A stretch of DNA of 64,000 bases from Paractinoplanes bogorensis (GTDB lineage Bacteria; Actinomycetota; Actinomycetes; Mycobacteriales; Micromonosporaceae): positions 930,001-994,000 of the forward strand of contig NZ_JAHKKG010000001.1 in NCBI RefSeq assembly GCF_018829635.1, written 5' to 3'. The translations under genes and the position numbers were made by a program. Position 1 is the first letter of the stretch. Every line of letters begins with the position of its first letter. Positions 42,235 through 50,989 of the stretch are shown here, piece after piece. The notes beneath the pieces are model-generated. The model ran no database searches. It saw nothing but the letters and a program-made list of their open reading frames with translations, and had not been told where the DNA came from.

Positions 42235-43132
42235 GGAGGCGCCGTACCGCCGGATCGTGACCGAGATCCGGCGGCGCATCGAGGCCGGCGAGCTGCGGCC
42301 GGGTGACCGGGTCCCGTCGGCCCGGGGGATCACCCGCGAGTGGGGCGTCGCGATCGCCACCGCGACCAAGGCGCACGCCGCCCTGCGTGACGAGGGGCTG
42401 ACCATCTCACGCCCGGGGGCCGGCACCGTTGTCGCCGGGCCGGTGCCGCGGCGCGAGCACGAGCTGAGCCGCGACCGGATCGTCCGGGCCGCGGTGGCCA
42501 TCGCCGACGCGCACGGGATGGCCGAACTGACCATGCGCCGGCTCGCGGCCGAGCTCGACGTGGCCACGATGGCGCTCTACCGGCACGTGCCGAGCCGCGA
42601 CGACCTGGTTGTCGGCATGATCGACGTGGCCGTCGGCACGATCCGGCTGCCGCCGCGCCACCCGCCGAACTGGCGCGACGGCCTCGAGTTGTGTGCCCGC
42701 GAGGAGTGGGCCGCCTTCCAGCGCCACCCCTGGCTGGGCCCGTCGATGTCGCTGACCCGCCCGCAGGCCGCGCCCAACGGCATCCTGCTCAGCGAGTGGG
42801 TGCTGGCCGCGTTCGACCGCACCACCCTCACCGCCGAGGAGCGGATGTACGTGCAGATCATGCTGTTCACGTTCGTCCGCGGGCTCTCCTCGGCGCTGGA
42901 GATCGAGCGGGAGGCCGTACGGGAAACGGGTTTGACCGATCAGCAGTGGCTCGAGACCCAGGCCGGCACCCTCACCGAGATGATCGACGCGGGGCGGCTG
43001 ACGCATTTCCGCGAGCTGACCGAGCACGGCTTCGACTTCGGCCTCGATCGGCTCTTCGAGTTCGGCCTGGCCCGCCTGCTCGACGGCATTCAGCTGTTCG
43101 TGGAGGCCAGAAGCAGCACGACCTTGCCCTGA
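42209..43132 (+). CDS. GntR-TetR fusion transcriptional regulator
   Basis: A 307-residue protein with two DNA-binding heads. Residues about 12-75 form a GntR winged helix-turn-helix (YRRIVTEIRRRIEAGELRPGDRVPSARGITREWGVAIATATKAHAAL). Residues about 88-140 form a TetR helix-turn-helix (RIVRAAVAIADAHGMAELTMRRLAAELDVATMALYRHVPSRDDLV), followed by a TetR-type ligand domain. Such fusions are known in actinomycetes but rarely studied. It is divergent from the flavin monooxygenase and surrounded by GTACTAG palindromes. The GTG at 42209 fits a leaderless start; ATG 42212 is the alternative. The 3' end overlaps the convergent oxidoreductase gene by 43 bases. Confidence 0.85.
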   Translation: MMGDERTSTEAPYRRIVTEIRRRIEAGELRPGDRVPSARGITREWGVAIATATKAHAALRDEGLTISRPGAGTVVAGPVPRREHELSRDRIVRAAVAIADAHGMAELTMRRLAAELDVATMALYRHVPSRDDLVVGMIDVAVGTIRLPPRHPPNWRDGLELCAREEWAAFQRHPWLGPSMSLTRPQAAPNGILLSEWVLAAFDRTTLTAEERMYVQIMLFTFVRGLSSALEIEREAVRETGLTDQQWLETQAGTLTEMIDAGRLTHFRELTEHGFDFGLDRLFEFGLARLLDGIQLFVEARSSTTLP

Positions 43133-44004
43133 CTGTGACGCGACTCCACGGCCCGGTGCGCCTCGACCACCGAATCCAGTGGGAACGCGTGCACCGGCAT
43201 CACCACCTCACCGCGGGCGGCCAGCTCGACGACGCGGGCGAGCCGTTCCGGGTCTCGGCCGGCCCGCACGACGCGGGTGCCGTGCTCGGCCGCCGTCTTG
43301 TCGTCGACAATCGTGCCGACGCGATCCGGGGCGATGCCCAGCTCGAGCGACTGCGTGATCGCCTCACCCCCGGCCCCGTCCAGCGCCACCGTCGGGTGCA
43401 GACCGGTAGCGCGTACGAGAGAAACCAGATCTTTCCCGTACGACACCGGCACGGCACCCTGGCGGCGCACGCGCTCGTGATTTTCGGGGCCGGCACTGCC
43501 GATCACGGTCGCGCCGGCCAGCCGGGCGAGCTGGGTGGCTACGGTGCCGACACTTCCCGCGGCCGCGTGCACGAGCAGCACGTCGTCCGCGCCGACACCC
43601 AGCTCGAGCAGCGCGCCACTCGCCGTCTGGGATGCGGCGACCAGTGCGGCGGCGGTCGGGAAGTCGAGGTTGTGCGGCTTGCGGACGACGTTCGCGGCGG
43701 GCACGCAGACCAGCTCGGCACTGCCGTTCAGCATGGTCGACCCGAGCACGGGGTCACCGACGGCCAGATCCCGTACGCCTTCCCCCAGCGAGTCGATCAC
43801 ACCGGCGTACTCCTGGCCGATCGTCTGCGGGAACTCGACCTTGGCCCACGGCATGGTCCCCTCCCGCACGGCGACGTCGAACGGCTGGACGCCGGCCGCC
43901 AGCACCCGGACGCGTATCTCACCCGGCCCCGGCACCGGATCGGGAATGTGCACCACGTGCAGCACCTCGGGCGGACCGAACCGGTCGAACACGGCAGCTC
44001 TCAT
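43090..44004 (-). CDS. NADPH:quinone oxidoreductase-like MDR protein
   Basis: 304 residues of the zinc-independent medium-chain dehydrogenase/reductase superfamily. The N-terminal catalytic domain starts MRAAVFDRFGPPEVLHVVHIPDPVPGPGEIRV; the Rossmann part has LLVHAAAGSVGTVATQLARLAGATVIGSAG. Structural zinc cysteines are absent, as in quinone oxidoreductases. It should reduce quinones or enones with NADPH. ATG 44004 directly precedes the fold; the longer in-frame extension upstream is antisense to the next gene. It is convergent with, and overlaps, the GntR-TetR regulator gene. Confidence 0.87.
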   Translation of the reverse strand: MRAAVFDRFGPPEVLHVVHIPDPVPGPGEIRVRVLAAGVQPFDVAVREGTMPWAKVEFPQTIGQEYAGVIDSLGEGVRDLAVGDPVLGSTMLNGSAELVCVPAANVVRKPHNLDFPTAAALVAASQTASGALLELGVGADDVLLVHAAAGSVGTVATQLARLAGATVIGSAGPENHERVRRQGAVPVSYGKDLVSLVRATGLHPTVALDGAGGEAITQSLELGIAPDRVGTIVDDKTAAEHGTRVVRAGRDPERLARVVELAARGEVVMPVHAFPLDSVVEAHRAVESRHSQGKVVLLLASTNS

Positions 44005-44088
44005 GCACCGGAGTCTGCAAGTTGAAGCTCGGTTCAGGTCAAGCGCGCTGCACGCGTTCTGCACGCGGGGCGGTCCACGCTCGTACGC

Positions 44089-45111
44089 ATGAATCTGACT
44101 GAGCGTCTTCTCACCGCGTTGATCGGGGCGGCCGAGCTGTGCACCGTCGAACTGGGCCGGGAACTGGGTCTCTACGAGGCCCTGCGGGACGGCCCGCTCG
44201 ACGCGGCCGGGCTGGCCGAAGCGACCGGGATCGACGAGCGTTACGCCCGGGAGTGGCTGGAACAACAGGCCGCCGCGGGCTTCCTGACCGCGGAGTTCGC
44301 GCTGGCGCCCGGGGCCGCCGAGGCGTTGCTGGACGAGGGCGGGCCACAGTTTCTGGGTACGGCCGGGGAGTTCGCGGTCGGTCTCGGACTGCTCACCCCA
44401 CGGGTGATCGAGGCGTTCCGCACCGGCGAGGGCATCCCGTACGCCGACTACGGCCGCCACATCCGGCACGGCATCGCGGCGTTCAACCGTCCGATGTTCG
44501 ACCACGAGCTCACCACGACCTGGCTGCCCGCCGTACCGGAGATCGAGGCTCGCCTGCGGTCCACGCCCGGAGCGCGGGTGCTCGATCTGGGCTGCGGAGC
44601 CGGCCACTCGTCGGTCGCGCTGGCCCGGGCCTATCCGGCGATCACCGTACGCGGGATCGACCTGGATCCGGACTCGATCACCGACGCCCGGACGGCAGCC
44701 GCGGCGGCCGGGGTGGCCGACCGGGTGACGTTCGCCGTGGCCGACGCCGCGTCCTCGCCCCGCGACGAGTACGACCTGGTGACCGTTTTCGAGGCCCTGC
44801 ACGACATGGGCGATCCGGTCGGGGTGCTGCGCGCGGTCCGCCCGTCGCTGGCCCCCGGCGGTAGCGTGTTCATCGGCGACGAGCGGGTCTCGGACGAGTT
44901 CGTCGCGCCGGCCGGGGAGATCGAGCGCATGCAGTACGCGTTCAGCGTGCTGCACTGCCTGCCCGCTACCCGGGCCGAGAAGCCGGTGATCGCCAACGGC
45001 ACTGTCCTCCGTGCGCCGACGCTGCTGGCGTGGGCGCGTTCGGCCGGCTACGAGTCACCCGAGGTGCTGCCGATCGAGAACGACTTCTGGCGGTTCTATC
45101 GACTGCGTTAG
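44089..45111 (+). CDS. SAM-dependent methyltransferase with N-terminal winged helix
   Basis: 340 residues. The first 80 form a winged-helix-like dimerisation domain (LGRELGLYEALRDGPLDAAGLAEATGIDERYAREWLEQQAAAGFL), as in Rv2258c-type proteins. The class I methyltransferase domain follows with motif I VLDLGCGAGHSSVALARA near residue 165 and the acceptor Asp in RGIDLDPDS. The substrate is unknown. It is divergent from the quinone oxidoreductase and is followed 54 bases later by a membrane-protein gene. Confidence 0.83.
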   Translation: MNLTERLLTALIGAAELCTVELGRELGLYEALRDGPLDAAGLAEATGIDERYAREWLEQQAAAGFLTAEFALAPGAAEALLDEGGPQFLGTAGEFAVGLGLLTPRVIEAFRTGEGIPYADYGRHIRHGIAAFNRPMFDHELTTTWLPAVPEIEARLRSTPGARVLDLGCGAGHSSVALARAYPAITVRGIDLDPDSITDARTAAAAAGVADRVTFAVADAASSPRDEYDLVTVFEALHDMGDPVGVLRAVRPSLAPGGSVFIGDERVSDEFVAPAGEIERMQYAFSVLHCLPATRAEKPVIANGTVLRAPTLLAWARSAGYESPEVLPIENDFWRFYRLR

Positions 45112-45165
45112 ATCCGTCGCGCATCGGACAGCGCCGACCGGCCGAAGCGGGCGCAAACTGCGGCT

Positions 45166-45828
45166 ATGGCTTCGACTGGGCGAGGCACTGAGTCGCGAGC
45201 ACTCCAGCACGCCGGCTGGGCCGGCGCCGTGGCGGTCGTGCTGCTCATCGCCGGGTTGTCGATCTCCGCGACGGCCAGCATCGAGGAACCGGGCCTGTCC
45301 GACGCCGCGGTCGCCGGCCGGCTCGACGACGGTGCACGGCAGGCCGCCGCCGGCGTCGGGCTGCCGCTGCTCTGCCTGGGGCTCGCGCTAATGCTCTGGT
45401 TCGCGAGTGGACTGCGACGGCTGCTCGACCGGCAGTCCGGCGGCGACCCGCTCACCCACACGATCGTGCCGGCGGTGGCGTTGCTCGGCGGGCTGATGAT
45501 CACCAGCATCTCGCTCGGCGTGGCGAGTGCGGTCGGGGCCTCCCGCGGCGAGTTCACCCCTGACCCGGCCACCGCCCGCGTGCTCAGCACGGCCGGTGGC
45601 CTGATCGGCTTCAGCGGACTGGTCGGGGGCGCGGTCCTGATCGCCGTGACCACGCGGATCGCCCACCGGGCGCGCGCCCTGCCGACGTGGGTCGCCTGGC
45701 TGTCGTACGCCGTCGCCGTGCTGTGCCTGTCCGGTTTCTGGGGCGCCGACGCGGCGGCCGCGCCCTTCTGGCTGGGGGTGATCGGCGCCGTCGTCGGCCT
45801 GCTGCGCGCCGCGCGAGCCCGGGACTGA
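45166..45828 (+). CDS. Membrane protein of unknown function
   Basis: 220 residues with about six hydrophobic segments: VVLLIAGLSISA, GLPLLCLGLALMLWFASGL, VPAVALLGGLMITSISLG, LIGFSGLVGGAVLIAV, WVAWLSYAVAVLCLSGF and APFWLGVIGAVVGLL. An extracytoplasmic stretch rich in Asp/Gly follows the first segment. The pattern is like small DUF-type integral membrane proteins of actinomycetes; no functional motif is seen. It follows the methyltransferase gene in the same direction. Confidence 0.65.
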   Translation: MASTGRGTESRALQHAGWAGAVAVVLLIAGLSISATASIEEPGLSDAAVAGRLDDGARQAAAGVGLPLLCLGLALMLWFASGLRRLLDRQSGGDPLTHTIVPAVALLGGLMITSISLGVASAVGASRGEFTPDPATARVLSTAGGLIGFSGLVGGAVLIAVTTRIAHRARALPTWVAWLSYAVAVLCLSGFWGADAAAAPFWLGVIGAVVGLLRAARARD

Positions 45829-45947
45829 TCATGCGAGCAATCCGGATCGCGCGGCAGGGCAAGCCGACCACGCCCCTGGCCTGACCGTGCTGTCGGCTTC
45901 TGGCCTGGTGAGCGCGGATGCCGGGTCCCGGTCGTAGGGTCGGCGGC

Positions 45948-48518
45948 GTGCTCGTGCGGATGCTCGGGCCGTTCGCGGTGGACGGCGACGACGGGCCGGT
46001 CGTGGTGGCCGGCGCCAGCCAGCGGATCGTGCTGGCGCTCCTCGCGCTGCACGCCGGGCGGCCGGTCGGCGTGACGGCGATCGCCGGCGCGCTCTGGCCC
46101 GACGACCCGCCGCCCTCGGCCCGCAACAGTCTGCAGTCCCATGTGGCCCGTCTGCGGGCGGCCCTGAAGCAGCCTGGCCTGATCACGCTCGGCCCGGCCG
46201 GCTACTGCCTACACGGGACAGACACTGATGTCCGTACGTTCGAGCGCCTGCTGCGAGACGGCAGTGTGGACGAGGCGATCGCGCTCTGGCGCGGGGCTCC
46301 GCTGCCGGAGTTCGATCGGGAGCCGTTCCGCGGGCACGCGCAGCGGCTCACCGCCCGCTATCGGGACGCCCTGCTGACCGTCGAACCGGGTGAGCGCCTG
46401 CGGGCCGAGGCGGCGGCCGATCCGTGCTGGGAGGGCGGCGCCGTCGCGCTGGCTCGGATGCAGGCGAGTGCCGGGGAGGCGCTCGAGACGCTGCGCCGGC
46501 ACGCGGACGCGGTGGTCGAGCGGCTCGGCCTCGACCCGTCGGAGAGGGTCCGGGCGCTGCAGACGTCGCTGGCGCGTGGACCCGTACGGGAAAAGGGTCT
46601 GCTCGGCCGTGATGAGGAGCAGCGGCGCCTGACCGAACTGCTTCGCGAACCCGGGCTCGTCACCGTGGTCGGGCCGGGCGGCGTCGGGAAGACCCGGCTC
46701 GTGCGGGAGACCGTGCGGGCGGGCGCCTGGATCGACGCGACCGACGGGGACTTCCTCGCCGCCGTGCTCGTCGGGGTCGGGGCGCGGGCCGGGCCGCTCG
46801 ACGATCCGTACGCGCTGATCGGAAGGCACGCCCGGGAGCTGGATGTCGTCGTGCTGGACAACTGCGAGCACGTGGTCGAGCTCGCGGCCCGGGTGGTCGA
46901 GGCGATGCCGGGCGCACGGATCGTCGTGACCAGCCAGGAGCGGCTGCGCGTGGAGGGCGAGCGGGTGCTGGAGCTCGGGCCGCTCGACGAGGGTGCGGCG
47001 GCGCGGCTCTTCCGGGAACGGGCGGGCGTCGACGCCGAACCGGCCGCGGTGGGGGAGATCGTCCGGCGGCTCGACCGGCTGCCGCTGGCCATCGAGCTCG
47101 CGGCCACGCAGGCGGCGGCGCTCGGGGTCGGGGAGCTGCGCGACCGGCTCGACGACCGGCTCGACCTGCTGGTCCGGGGCCGTCGCACCGGTGCCGCCCG
47201 GCATCGCACGCTGCGCGCGGTCGTGGAGTGGTCGGCCGGGCTGCTCGACGCGCGGGAACGCGAGGTGCTGGGCGCGCTCTCGGTCTTCGCGGGCGGGTTC
47301 CGGGTCGGGCCGGCCGAGGCGGTGGCCGCCGGTCCCACGGTGGCGGCGACGCTGGCCGCCCTGGTCGACAAGTCGCTCGTCGCGCGCGACGGTCACGGCC
47401 GGTTCCGGCTGCTCGAGACGATTCGCACGTACGCCGCCCAGCAGCTCGCCGGCGACCGGGAAGCGCTGTGGAGACGGCACGCCGACGCGATGCTGGACGC
47501 CGTGCGGCGCCTCGACCGGGAGTTCCGTGGTCCGGGGCAGGCCGAGGCCGTACGGGAGCTGGATGCCCTCCTGCCCGATCTGCGCCTCGCCGTCGCGCGC
47601 CACTGCCACGTCGAGGAGCTGGCCGCCGCCCTCTACCGCTACGGCTACCGCTGCCAGCAGTACGAGGTGCTGGCCTGGGGCCGGACGGCCACGACAAACC
47701 CGGACGCCCTGGCCGCGGCGGCCACCCACGCGTGGGGGCGAGGCGATCTGGACGAGGCCCGCGCGCTGGCCGCGAAGGCGACCCGGCCCAGCTCGGCTGT
47801 CCACGAGGTGCTGGGCGACGTCGCGCTGGTGTCCTGCGATCCCGGGACGGCGCTGGCGCACTACCGGGCCATGGACGACGAGCCGGTGCACCGGGTGGCC
47901 GGGCTGGTCGGCGAGGCGCTGGTGCTGGCCTGGTCGGGCCACGCCGCCGAGGGGATCGCGGCCGCCGAGTCCGCCGTCGATCTGGCCGACGCGTCCGGCA
48001 ACCCCAGCGCGCGAGCCGAGGCGCGCTACGGGCTGGGGGAGACGTTGGGGGACATTTTTCCCGTACGGGCCCTCGCGCTGCTCACCGAGGCGGCCGAGCT
48101 CGCCGCGAGCGTCGACGACCGGTTGTTCCGGGGCGCGGCCGAGTCGGCGGCGGTGGCGATCCGCAGCCGGCACGGTGATCCGGCGGTCGCGCTGGCCGCG
48201 TTCCGCGACGTCCTGGCGCTGTGGCGGCGGGTCGGCAACGACACCCTGCGGGCCGCCGCCCTGCGTAACCTGGTCGTCCTGCTGGTGCGGGCCGGCGCTG
48301 ACGAGACGGCCGTGCTGGTCGACGCCGCGTTACCGCCGGCCGACGTCTATCCGGCCGAGCGGGCCCGCCTGGACCGGGCGCGTGCGGCGGCGGCTGAGCG
48401 GCTCGGCGCCGATCGTGTGGCCGCCCTGCGCCGGCGTGGCGCCCGTCTCTCCGCGGCCCAAGTGCACGACGAAGCGTCACGCGCCATCCACGCTGCGCTC
48501 GCCCGACGGGGTGGGTAG
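45948..48518 (+). CDS. BTAD / NB-ARC ATPase transcriptional regulator (AfsR/SARP-like)
   Basis: About 856 residues. The N-terminus has an OmpR-type winged helix (LVRMLGPFAVDGDDGPVVVAGASQRIVLALLALHAGRPVG and WPDDPPPSARNSLQSHVARLRAAL) and a bacterial transcriptional activation domain to about residue 215. An NB-ARC/STAND ATPase follows with Walker A VVGPGGVGKTRLV near residue 240 and Walker B VVVLDNCEHV. The C-terminal third is TPR-like helices. This is the layout of AfsR-like regulators of secondary metabolism or development. One TTA codon lies at 48330-48332. GTG 45948 starts at the domain. No biosynthetic cluster is nearby, so it is either global or an orphan. Confidence 0.85.
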   Translation: MLVRMLGPFAVDGDDGPVVVAGASQRIVLALLALHAGRPVGVTAIAGALWPDDPPPSARNSLQSHVARLRAALKQPGLITLGPAGYCLHGTDTDVRTFERLLRDGSVDEAIALWRGAPLPEFDREPFRGHAQRLTARYRDALLTVEPGERLRAEAAADPCWEGGAVALARMQASAGEALETLRRHADAVVERLGLDPSERVRALQTSLARGPVREKGLLGRDEEQRRLTELLREPGLVTVVGPGGVGKTRLVRETVRAGAWIDATDGDFLAAVLVGVGARAGPLDDPYALIGRHARELDVVVLDNCEHVVELAARVVEAMPGARIVVTSQERLRVEGERVLELGPLDEGAAARLFRERAGVDAEPAAVGEIVRRLDRLPLAIELAATQAAALGVGELRDRLDDRLDLLVRGRRTGAARHRTLRAVVEWSAGLLDAREREVLGALSVFAGGFRVGPAEAVAAGPTVAATLAALVDKSLVARDGHGRFRLLETIRTYAAQQLAGDREALWRRHADAMLDAVRRLDREFRGPGQAEAVRELDALLPDLRLAVARHCHVEELAAALYRYGYRCQQYEVLAWGRTATTNPDALAAAATHAWGRGDLDEARALAAKATRPSSAVHEVLGDVALVSCDPGTALAHYRAMDDEPVHRVAGLVGEALVLAWSGHAAEGIAAAESAVDLADASGNPSARAEARYGLGETLGDIFPVRALALLTEAAELAASVDDRLFRGAAESAAVAIRSRHGDPAVALAAFRDVLALWRRVGNDTLRAAALRNLVVLLVRAGADETAVLVDAALPPADVYPAERARLDRARAAAAERLGADRVAALRRRGARLSAAQVHDEASRAIHAALARRGG

Positions 48519-48574
48519 GTCACGATCGGGCGCCGCGCCGGGAACCCCGGGCGCGGCGTCGCTACGGTTAGCCC

Positions 48575-49138
48575 GTGTCTAACGTCCCGTGGTGGGGGTT
48601 GCCCCTCATCGCTGCCCTGTTCGCGCTGGCCGGAGCCGCCGCGGTGCAATTCATGTCCGCTCGCAACGACCATCTGCTCAGCCGTCGGCGCCGCACCAAG
48701 CGGTGGTACGAGGAGCGCAAGACGGCCTACGTGGCCCTGCTCGCCGTTTTCGAGCGCGACTTCTTCCGCCTGCGGGCCGCCTTCGACGCGGGCGAGAAGC
48801 CGGTGCCCGCCCTCGTCTACATGGACGAGGTCGGCCCGGCCCTGATGCAGGTGCGCCTGCTCGCCTCCGGGCCGGTGCGCAGCGCCGCCCTGGCGGTCCA
48901 CGTTCTTTTGCAGAAGCTGCACGGCGAGATGAACCCGGCCGCCGTGATCGGGGTGCAGCCCGAGATCCACTTCCGGGAGTTGCTGACCCAGGTCCCGCTT
49001 GTCATGCAGCAGTTCGAGGCGTCCATCCGCGAGGAGCTCGGCATCGAGACGGCGCCGCCGGTCTCGCCCAACGGACGCGTTCGTTCGATCACCGCCCCTG
49101 GATGGACCCGGCGGGATCGGGCAGGATCGGATTCGTGA
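48575..49138 (+). CDS. Membrane-anchored protein of unknown function
   Basis: 187 residues that I do not recognise. One N-terminal membrane segment (GLPLIAALFALAGAAAVQFM) is followed by a strongly basic patch (LLSRRRRTKRWYEERKTAY) that would place the C-terminal helical domain in the cytoplasm. That domain is helical with many Arg, Glu and Leu, and resembles the cytoplasmic part of small actinobacterial membrane proteins. GTG 48575 is chosen as the only start before the membrane segment. The stop overlaps the aldolase start (GTGA). Confidence 0.6.
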   Translation: MSNVPWWGLPLIAALFALAGAAAVQFMSARNDHLLSRRRRTKRWYEERKTAYVALLAVFERDFFRLRAAFDAGEKPVPALVYMDEVGPALMQVRLLASGPVRSAALAVHVLLQKLHGEMNPAAVIGVQPEIHFRELLTQVPLVMQQFEASIREELGIETAPPVSPNGRVRSITAPGWTRRDRAGSDS

Positions 49139-49767
49139 CCGAAGACAGCGTGACCGAAGCCGTGATCCGCAGCGGGATCGTCGCGATCCTGCGGGCCCCC
49201 ACGGCCGACTACTTCTCCGCCGTCGCCGAAGTGCTGGCCGGCAACGGCATCACCGCTATCGAGGTGACGTTCACCTCGAGCGGCGCCCTCGACGCGCTGG
49301 CCGGGCTGCGGCGCCAGCTGCCCGACTCGGTGGCGGTCGGGGCCGGCACGGTGCTCAGCAGCGACGACGTCAAGGCCGCAGTCGACGCCGGCGCCGAGTT
49401 CCTGGTGTCCCCGGTGCTCGACGTCGACCTGGTGCGCTCGTCGCCGGTGCCGTTCTATCCGGGCACGTCCACCCCGACCGAGATGTACGCCGCCCACCAG
49501 GCCGGCGCGCCGCTGGTCAAGCTGTTCCCGGCGGCCGGTCTCGGTCCCGATTGGCTGCGCAACGTGCGCGCCCCGCTGCCCCAGGTGCGGGTCATGCCGA
49601 CCGGCGGCGTCAAGATCGAAGACATCGCCGACTACCTGTTCGCGGGTGCCTCGGCGGTCGGGCTGGGCAGCCCGCTGGTCGGCGACGCCGTCACCGGGGG
49701 CAGCCTCACCGGCCTGGCCGCCCGGGCCCGCCACGCGGTGAGCGCGGTCGCTTTCGCCCGCTCATGA
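49135..49767 (+). CDS. eda: KDPG/KHG aldolase
   Basis: A 210-residue class I aldolase. The Schiff-base Lys is in APLVKLFPA (Lys129), the general-base Glu in AIEVTF (Glu43), and PTGGVKIEDIADYLFAGASAVGLG is the phosphate site. It splits 2-keto-3-deoxy-6-phosphogluconate to pyruvate and glyceraldehyde 3-phosphate, or the 4-hydroxy analogue. The kinase gene that follows overlaps by four bases, so the two act as one step pair. GTG 49135 overlaps the preceding stop. Confidence 0.9.
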   Translation: MTEDSVTEAVIRSGIVAILRAPTADYFSAVAEVLAGNGITAIEVTFTSSGALDALAGLRRQLPDSVAVGAGTVLSSDDVKAAVDAGAEFLVSPVLDVDLVRSSPVPFYPGTSTPTEMYAAHQAGAPLVKLFPAAGLGPDWLRNVRAPLPQVRVMPTGGVKIEDIADYLFAGASAVGLGSPLVGDAVTGGSLTGLAARARHAVSAVAFARS

Positions 49768-50690
49768 GTGGTCTGTTCACGCTCGGCGAGACGCTGGGGC
49801 TGGTGGCCGCCAACGGCATCGGCCCCCTCGGGCACGCCCAGGGCTTCTCGTTCGGCATCGGCGGCGCCGAGAGCAACGTGGCGATCGGGGTGGCTCGCCT
49901 CGGCGGCGAATCGACCTGGCTGGGCCGGGTCGGGCCGGACGCGGCGGGCACGCTGATCGCGTCCCGGATCGCGGCGATGGGCGTACGCACCCTGGCCGTC
50001 ACCGACGAGGCGTTCACCGGCCTGATGGTGCGGCACCGCCGGTCGGGCGAGTTCACCCAGGTCGACTATCACCGGGCGGGCAGCGCGGGCTCGCGGCTGG
50101 CCCCGGCCGACCTGCCGGCGGCCGAGCTCACCGGCGCGACGATCCTGCACGTCACCGGCATCACGCCGGCGTTGAGCGAGACGGCCCGGGCGGCGGTCTT
50201 CCAGGCGGTCGAGACGGCCCGCGCGGCCGGCGTGACTGTGTCGATCGACGTGAACTACCGGGCCAAGCTGTGGAGCCGGTTCGACGCCGGGCCGGTGCTG
50301 CGCGACCTGGTCGCGCGGGCCGACATCGTGTTCGCCTCGCCCGAAGAGGCGGCGCTGTTCGTCCCGGCCGACGACGCACCGGCCGAGCTGGCCAAGCTGG
50401 GCCCGGCCGAGGTGATCGTCAAGGACGGCGGCCGGGGCTGCGTGGCCCTGATCGAGGGCGTCCGGCTGACCCGGCCGGCGCTGCCGGTCACCGTGGTCGA
50501 CCCGGTCGGGGCCGGAGACGCGTTCGTGGCCGGCTATCTGGCCGACCGGCTGGCCGGGGCGCCGGCCGACGCGCGGCTGACCACGGCCATCGCGGCCGGG
50601 GCGTTCGCGGTGACCGTGCCCGGCGATTGCGAGGGCGCACCCAACCGGGCCGAGCTGGCCGCGCTCTCCGGAGCCGACGTGCAGCGCTAG
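49764..50690 (+). CDS. kdgK: PfkB-family 2-keto-3-deoxygluconate kinase
   Basis: A 308-residue ribokinase-type sugar kinase. The N-terminal substrate motif is FGIGGAESNVAIGVARLGG and the C-terminal ATP/anion-hole signature with the catalytic Asp is DPVGAGDAFVAGY. It most likely phosphorylates 2-keto-3-deoxygluconate to KDPG, which the preceding aldolase splits; that assignment rests on the pairing. The ATG overlaps the aldolase stop (ATGA). No dehydratase or dehydrogenase for making KDG lies in the window, so the feeding pathway is elsewhere. Confidence 0.85.
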   Translation: MSGLFTLGETLGLVAANGIGPLGHAQGFSFGIGGAESNVAIGVARLGGESTWLGRVGPDAAGTLIASRIAAMGVRTLAVTDEAFTGLMVRHRRSGEFTQVDYHRAGSAGSRLAPADLPAAELTGATILHVTGITPALSETARAAVFQAVETARAAGVTVSIDVNYRAKLWSRFDAGPVLRDLVARADIVFASPEEAALFVPADDAPAELAKLGPAEVIVKDGGRGCVALIEGVRLTRPALPVTVVDPVGAGDAFVAGYLADRLAGAPADARLTTAIAAGAFAVTVPGDCEGAPNRAELAALSGADVQR

Positions 50691-50696
50691 GGCGCC

Positions 50697-50888
50697 CTAG
50701 GACCGCGCTTGGCGCTTGAGTTCCCGCTGTTCACGGGTGTAACGCTTGCGGTTTTCGAGGTCCCGCTTCCACTGCTCGCGGGCGCCCTCGTCGCAGCCCT
50801 GCACGGCCCCCTTGGTCTGGGCCGGGCCGATCAATGACCGGAACCACCAGTCGTCGAACGTGTCGTGATACCACTTCCGCAGGCCCAT
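50697..50888 (-). CDS. Small basic protein of unknown function
   Basis: 63 residues. The start GLRKWYHDTFDDWWFRSLIG is Trp/Tyr-rich, and the C-terminal part is a charged helix (REQWKRDLENRKRYTREQRELKRQ). There is no membrane segment. The ATG at 50888 follows GGGAGGG, better supported than a start at 50936. It lies convergent to the kinase gene with six bases between. Not recognised. Confidence 0.5.
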   Translation of the reverse strand: MGLRKWYHDTFDDWWFRSLIGPAQTKGAVQGCDEGAREQWKRDLENRKRYTREQRELKRQARS

Positions 50889-50989
50889 GCGCGTGCCCTC
50901 CCGGGTTAGTTGCCGCACAAATAATTTGTACACCAACTAAAGGTCGATGGCGAGCCGCGGGGACTGTGCCCCGCGGCTCACTTACCGGC

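Noticed and set aside
45948..48518. BTAD regulator taken as the sign of a secondary-metabolite gene cluster
   Set aside because: No synthase, tailoring or transport genes of a cluster lie around it; the neighbours are unrelated housekeeping-type genes.
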